Part shown: piece by piece, positions 61,476-64,000 of the stretch | How positions within the stretch are numbered: position 1 is the stretch's first letter | How the letters are laid out: each line of letters begins with the position of its first letter | Program-made: the position numbers and the translations under genes | Source: Labilithrix sp. | Lineage (GTDB): Bacteria; Myxococcota_A; Polyangia; Polyangiales; Polyangiaceae | Direction of reading: 5' to 3' | DNA: 64,000 nucleotides | Assembly (NCBI GenBank): GCA_019637175.1 | Contig: JAHBWD010000005.1 | Location: forward strand, 62,001 to 126,000 | The notes under the pieces: model-generated | What the model saw: the letters and a program-made list of their open reading frames with translations, nothing else | What the model was told of the DNA's origin: nothing | Database searches by the model: none

Positions 61476-61986
61476 CGCAGTGGCGCTTGCTCCGGTTGAC
61501 GTTCTCGTTGCGATGAAGCTCGTCGTTGATCCCGAGCGCGCAGGTTCGGTGCGCCAGCTTGGCGAGGAGCTTGGGATGTCGAAGAGCGCGGTGGCTTACT
61601 CGCTCAATCGGTTGACCGCGCTCGACCTCGTAAAAGCGGAGGGGGGAGCGCGGCGCATCAACAAGCTCGCGCTCCGCGACTTCCTCGAGAACGGCGTTCG
61701 ATGGATTGCGCCGGCGAAGATCGGTGACTTCGAACTGGGGTTGCCGACTGCACATAGCGCGGACGTGCTCGCCCAGAACTTCGTTGGTGACGCCGACCCC
61801 TTCGTCATGCCCCTTGCGCATGGTCCAATGCGCGGGCGCGCGGTGAGCCCGCTGCACCCGCTAGCGCCGAAGGCCGCGGCCCGTGACGAGCGTCTGCATC
61901 GCCTTCTTGCGGTTGTCGATGCCCTCCGCATCGGGCGTGCGCGGGATCGGCAAGTGGCGGCGAAGGAGCTGCGTTCGTGGCTCTGA
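61456..61986 (+). CDS. Winged-helix antitoxin-like regulator (AbiEi-type partner)
   Basis: 176 residues from ATG 61456; ATG 61471 is the main alternative. N-terminal helix-turn-helix/winged helix (APVDVLVAMKLVVDPERAGSVRQLGEELGMSKSAVAYSLNRLTALDLVKAEGG), then a basic C-terminal domain (HPLAPKAAARDERLHRLLAVVDALRIGRARD). The stop lies 10 bp inside the next gene, which encodes a nucleotidyltransferase, so the pair has the size, order and overlap of an AbiE/MenAT-type toxin-antitoxin module. Proposed role: repressor and antidote. Confidence 0.72.
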   Translation: MCPRIMDAVALAPVDVLVAMKLVVDPERAGSVRQLGEELGMSKSAVAYSLNRLTALDLVKAEGGARRINKLALRDFLENGVRWIAPAKIGDFELGLPTAHSADVLAQNFVGDADPFVMPLAHGPMRGRAVSPLHPLAPKAAARDERLHRLLAVVDALRIGRARDRQVAAKELRSWL

Positions 61987-62681
61987 GGGGCGAGGCGCAT
62001 CGCGCGGCCATTCGCGCAGTGCTCTCGGTCTTCGGCGCCGATGCTACTCACTTCGTCTTCGTGGGCGGGTGCACACTGGGCCTGTACGCGACTGCACGTC
62101 CGGATGGAGCGCCGCTCCGCGCGACGAAAGACGTCGATTGCATCTCCACCCGCCAGCCATGGGTGCTCCAGGAGCAGACGCTCGCTCGACTCTGCGCGGA
62201 GGGCCGCCTCAGTCCTGAAAAGGAGCTCCAATGCCGATACCGCATCTGCGGCACCGAGTATCTCGTCGACGTGCTTTCCCCTGATGGAGCGAACGTCGGC
62301 GGCGTGAATGCGTGGTTCGCACGCGCTGCAGCTCGAGCGGCGGAGTACGACGTCGGAGATGGCGTACGCGTGAACGCTGTCACGCCGCCGTACTTTCTCG
62401 CCACGAAGCTGGTGGCGTTCGAAGACCGCGGGCCAGACGTGCAGTCGAGCGTCGACTGCGAGGATATCGTCGCCCTCGCCGCCGAAATGGCGGACCTTGC
62501 TTCGCTCGTCCATGCAGAAGGGATGCATGCGGACGTTGCAGCTCTCTGGAAGAGGGTCTTCGACAAGTACGGCTTCGGTGTCGACGACCTGTCGGACGTC
62601 GTCGATGGTCACCTCGACTTTCGCGAAGACGAGCACCGTCGGCGCGTCGTCGAGACGCTGAGAGCGCTCGCCCGCGGGTGA
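61977..62681 (+). CDS. AbiEii/AbiGii-type nucleotidyltransferase (toxin candidate)
   Basis: 234 residues from GTG 61977, overlapping the upstream gene. Nucleotidyltransferase fold: FVFVGGCTLGLYATARPDG (the G-G/S loop), RATKDVDC (metal-binding Asp pair DxD), and ATKLVAFEDRGPDVQSSVDCEDIVALA, as in the AbiEii/DUF1814 family, whose members act as NTP-using tRNA or protein modifiers and arrest growth. Key residues are kept. The genomic setting in a tRNA-Pro island supports an accessory defence or stabilisation role. Base composition is not strongly unlike the neighbours. Confidence 0.78.
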   Translation: MALRGEAHRAAIRAVLSVFGADATHFVFVGGCTLGLYATARPDGAPLRATKDVDCISTRQPWVLQEQTLARLCAEGRLSPEKELQCRYRICGTEYLVDVLSPDGANVGGVNAWFARAAARAAEYDVGDGVRVNAVTPPYFLATKLVAFEDRGPDVQSSVDCEDIVALAAEMADLASLVHAEGMHADVAALWKRVFDKYGFGVDDLSDVVDGHLDFREDEHRRRVVETLRALARG

Positions 62682-62928
62682 CGTCACGCCACGAGCGGCA
62701 GCGAAGAGGCCTCGACTCCCAGCCTCGTTCGAGTCGCGCGCCGCCGCGTACGTCGAGATCCTCGCCGCGGGCGCCGCCGAGGCGGCGTCCTGATCCTCGG
62801 GTAGGCGGCTCCGCTCGGGCTTCATCCTCGCGCCGGTCTTTTTTTCGAGCACCTTCGCGCCGCGGACGCTAGATTCGCGCCGCCTTCGCAGGCGCCCCCC
62901 CTGGCAAACTCGCAAAAAGAGAGAACAC
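62682..62928. other. Intergenic region upstream of fusA
   Basis: 247 bp. No gene seen. A short GC hairpin (GCCGCCGAGGCGGC, near 62780) and a T tract (62840-62846) occur, and AAAGAGAG serves as the fusA ribosome binding site. This is the likely right edge of the island, but no second copy of the tRNA-Pro 3' end was found. Confidence 0.4.
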
Positions 62929-64000
62929 GTGGCCGCTCGCATCCCCCTCGACCGCATCCGCAACATCGGCATCTCGGCTCACATCGACTCGGGCAAGACG
63001 ACGCTCACCGAGCGCGTGCTGTTCTATACCGGCCGCATCCACAAGATTCACGAGGTGCGCGGCAAAGACGGCGTCGGCGCCAAGATGGACTCGATGGACC
63101 TCGAGCGCGAGAAGGGCATCACCATCCAGTCCGCCGCGACCTACTGCGTGTGGAACGGGTCGCAGACGCAGCTCCAGGCCCACAACATCAACATCATCGA
63201 CACGCCAGGTCACGTCGACTTCACGATCGAGGTCGAGCGCGCCCTCCGCGTCCTCGACGGCGCCATCCTCGTGCTCGACTCGGGCAAGGGCGTTCAGAGC
63301 CAGTCGATCACCGTCGACAAGCAGATGAAGCGCTACCGCGTCCCGCGCATCGCGTTCGTCAACAAGATGGACAACCCGGGCGCGAACTACGAGCGCGTGT
63401 CGGCGATGCTCAAGGAGAAGCTCGGGCATCACTCGGTGACGATCCAGCTCCCGATGGGCGCCGAGCACGAGTTCAAGGGGATCATCGACCCGATCGTCGG
63501 CAAGGCGTTCTACTTCGACGGCGACGACGGCGAGAAGATCCGCGAGGAGGACGTCCCCGCCGAGTACGCCGACGCGGCGAAGGCGGCGCGCGAGAAGATC
63601 ATCACCGACGTCTCCGACGTCGACGACGTGCTCGCGGAGAAGTTCATCAACGAGGAGCCGATCTCGGTGGAGGACATCCGCGCCGCGATCCGCCGCGCCA
63701 CGTTGGCCCTCAAGATGACGCCCGTCATGTGCGGATCCGCCATCAAGAACAAGGGCGTCCAGCTCTTGCTCGACGGCGTCGTGCACTACCTCCCGAACCC
63801 GACGGAGGTCGTCAACGAGGCTCACGATCAGACGAAGGGCGAGGAGAAGGTCGTGGTCGAGTCCGACGCGAAGAAGCCGTTCGTCGGCCTCGCGTTCAAG
63901 CTCCAGCAAGACAAGTACGGGCAGCTCACGTACTTCCGCGTCTATCAGGGGTCGGTCTCGGCCGGCGACACCATCTTCAACACCAGCAACGAGATGCGGA
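62929..64000 (+). CDS. fusA: Translation elongation factor G, mitochondrial/EF-G1-like type (3' end missing)
   Basis: GTG at 62929; the frame stays open to the window end (357 codons visible, about half of the gene). G1 loop [13 protein letters not shown], switch region [21 protein letters not shown]3 DTPGHVDF, G4 NKMD. The segments [62 protein letters not shown] and [22 protein letters not shown] read like mitochondrial EF-G1 rather than E. coli FusA. An extra ETQ/QLQ insert follows CVWNG. The protein drives ribosomal translocation. That it is the cell's main EF-G cannot be shown from one copy. Confidence 0.93.
   Translation, partial: MAARIPLDRIRNIGISAHIDSGKTTLTERVLFYTGRIHKIHEVRGKDGVGAKMDSMDLEREKGITIQSAATYCVWNGSQTQLQAHNINIIDTPGHVDFTIEVERALRVLDGAILVLDSGKGVQSQSITVDKQMKRYRVPRIAFVNKMDNPGANYERVSAMLKEKLGHHSVTIQLPMGAEHEFKGIIDPIVGKAFYFDGDDGEKIREEDVPAEYADAAKAAREKIITDVSDVDDVLAEKFINEEPISVEDIRAAIRRATLALKMTPVMCGSAIKNKGVQLLLDGVVHYLPNPTEVVNEAHDQTKGEEKVVVESDAKKPFVGLAFKLQQDKYGQLTYFRVYQGSVSAGDTIFNTSNEMR

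Noticed and set aside
61603..61616. CTCAATCGGTTGAC as a further copy of the 14-bp palindrome
   Set aside because: It is a partial match, inside the coding frame for NRLT of the antitoxin-like gene, and isolated.
61153..61857. Minus-strand ORF over the island end
   Set aside because: Runs opposite the TA genes, whose motifs and overlap are convincing; composition is shadow-like.

Overview
The window is a chromosomal piece of a very GC-rich bacterium. It most resembles a myxobacterium (Myxococcota, Polyangiales-type; inferred, not proven). The pointers are strong G/C at third codon positions, many lipoproteins with Asp/Pro/Ser-rich linkers, a Hanks-type Ser/Thr kinase, an FHA-sigma54 activator, a secreted trypsin-like protease with a MYXO-CTERM-like tail, and an EF-G that reads like the mitochondrial/delta-proteobacterial EF-G1 type. 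Genes are packed tightly on both strands, often with GTGA or ATGA stop/start overlaps.

Layout. 1-10.5 kb: the end of a ComF-like phosphoribosyltransferase, a GYF-domain membrane protein coupled to a lipoprotein, DsbD, a TPR protein, a tandem pair of small four-Cys lipoproteins, an FHA-sigma54 regulator and an NRDE/TANGO2 protein. 10.7-20.5 kb: outer-membrane-type proteins, a 1,090-residue Gly-rich protein of unknown function, glyQ (no glyS beside it) divergent from a uracil-DNA glycosylase, a metzincin-like protease, and an ECF sigma factor coupled to a FecR-like protein. 20.46-21.03 kb: a non-coding block holding an 8-bp tandem repeat and five copies of a 14-bp palindrome at 81-100 bp intervals. 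21-38.3 kb: protease and kinase, PgeF, a zinc metallopeptidase, MutH, cystathionine beta-synthase, a thioesterase, a THUMP-like RNA methyltransferase, a molybdopterin oxidoreductase with a PepSY-type membrane partner, the divergent threonine-degradation pair tdh/kbl, a SUFU protein, a ferritin-like di-iron protein and a Uma2 nuclease. 38.4-50.9 kb: a sorbosone-dehydrogenase/cytochrome c lipoprotein, fused chorismate mutase-prephenate dehydrogenase, a PAP2 phosphatase, two giant triple-DsbA proteins (the second fused to an FKBP isomerase), an ArsB/SLC13-type permease and aspartate kinase. 51-58.9 kb: a MarR regulator, an isolated FliO/FliP (SctR)-like pair, tRNA-Ala, and several secreted or cell-surface proteins.

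58.9-62.9 kb is an accessory island beside tRNA-Pro(TGG). It holds a frameshifted, truncated tyrosine integrase, a complete IS3-family element, an endonuclease V gene cut by that IS, a scrap of a DUF1016-like nuclease, and an AbiEii-type toxin-antitoxin pair with a candidate operator. The window ends inside fusA.

The strongest candidate for a little-described system is the envelope disulfide module at 43.3-48.3 kb. One membrane-anchored and one lipid-anchored protein each carry three DsbA-like domains; the second adds an FKBP domain and overlaps an outer-membrane barrel gene. A DsbD homologue at 4.75-6.12 kb could supply reducing power. The palindrome array at 20.6-20.96 kb and MutH outside its usual lineage are the next most interesting signals.
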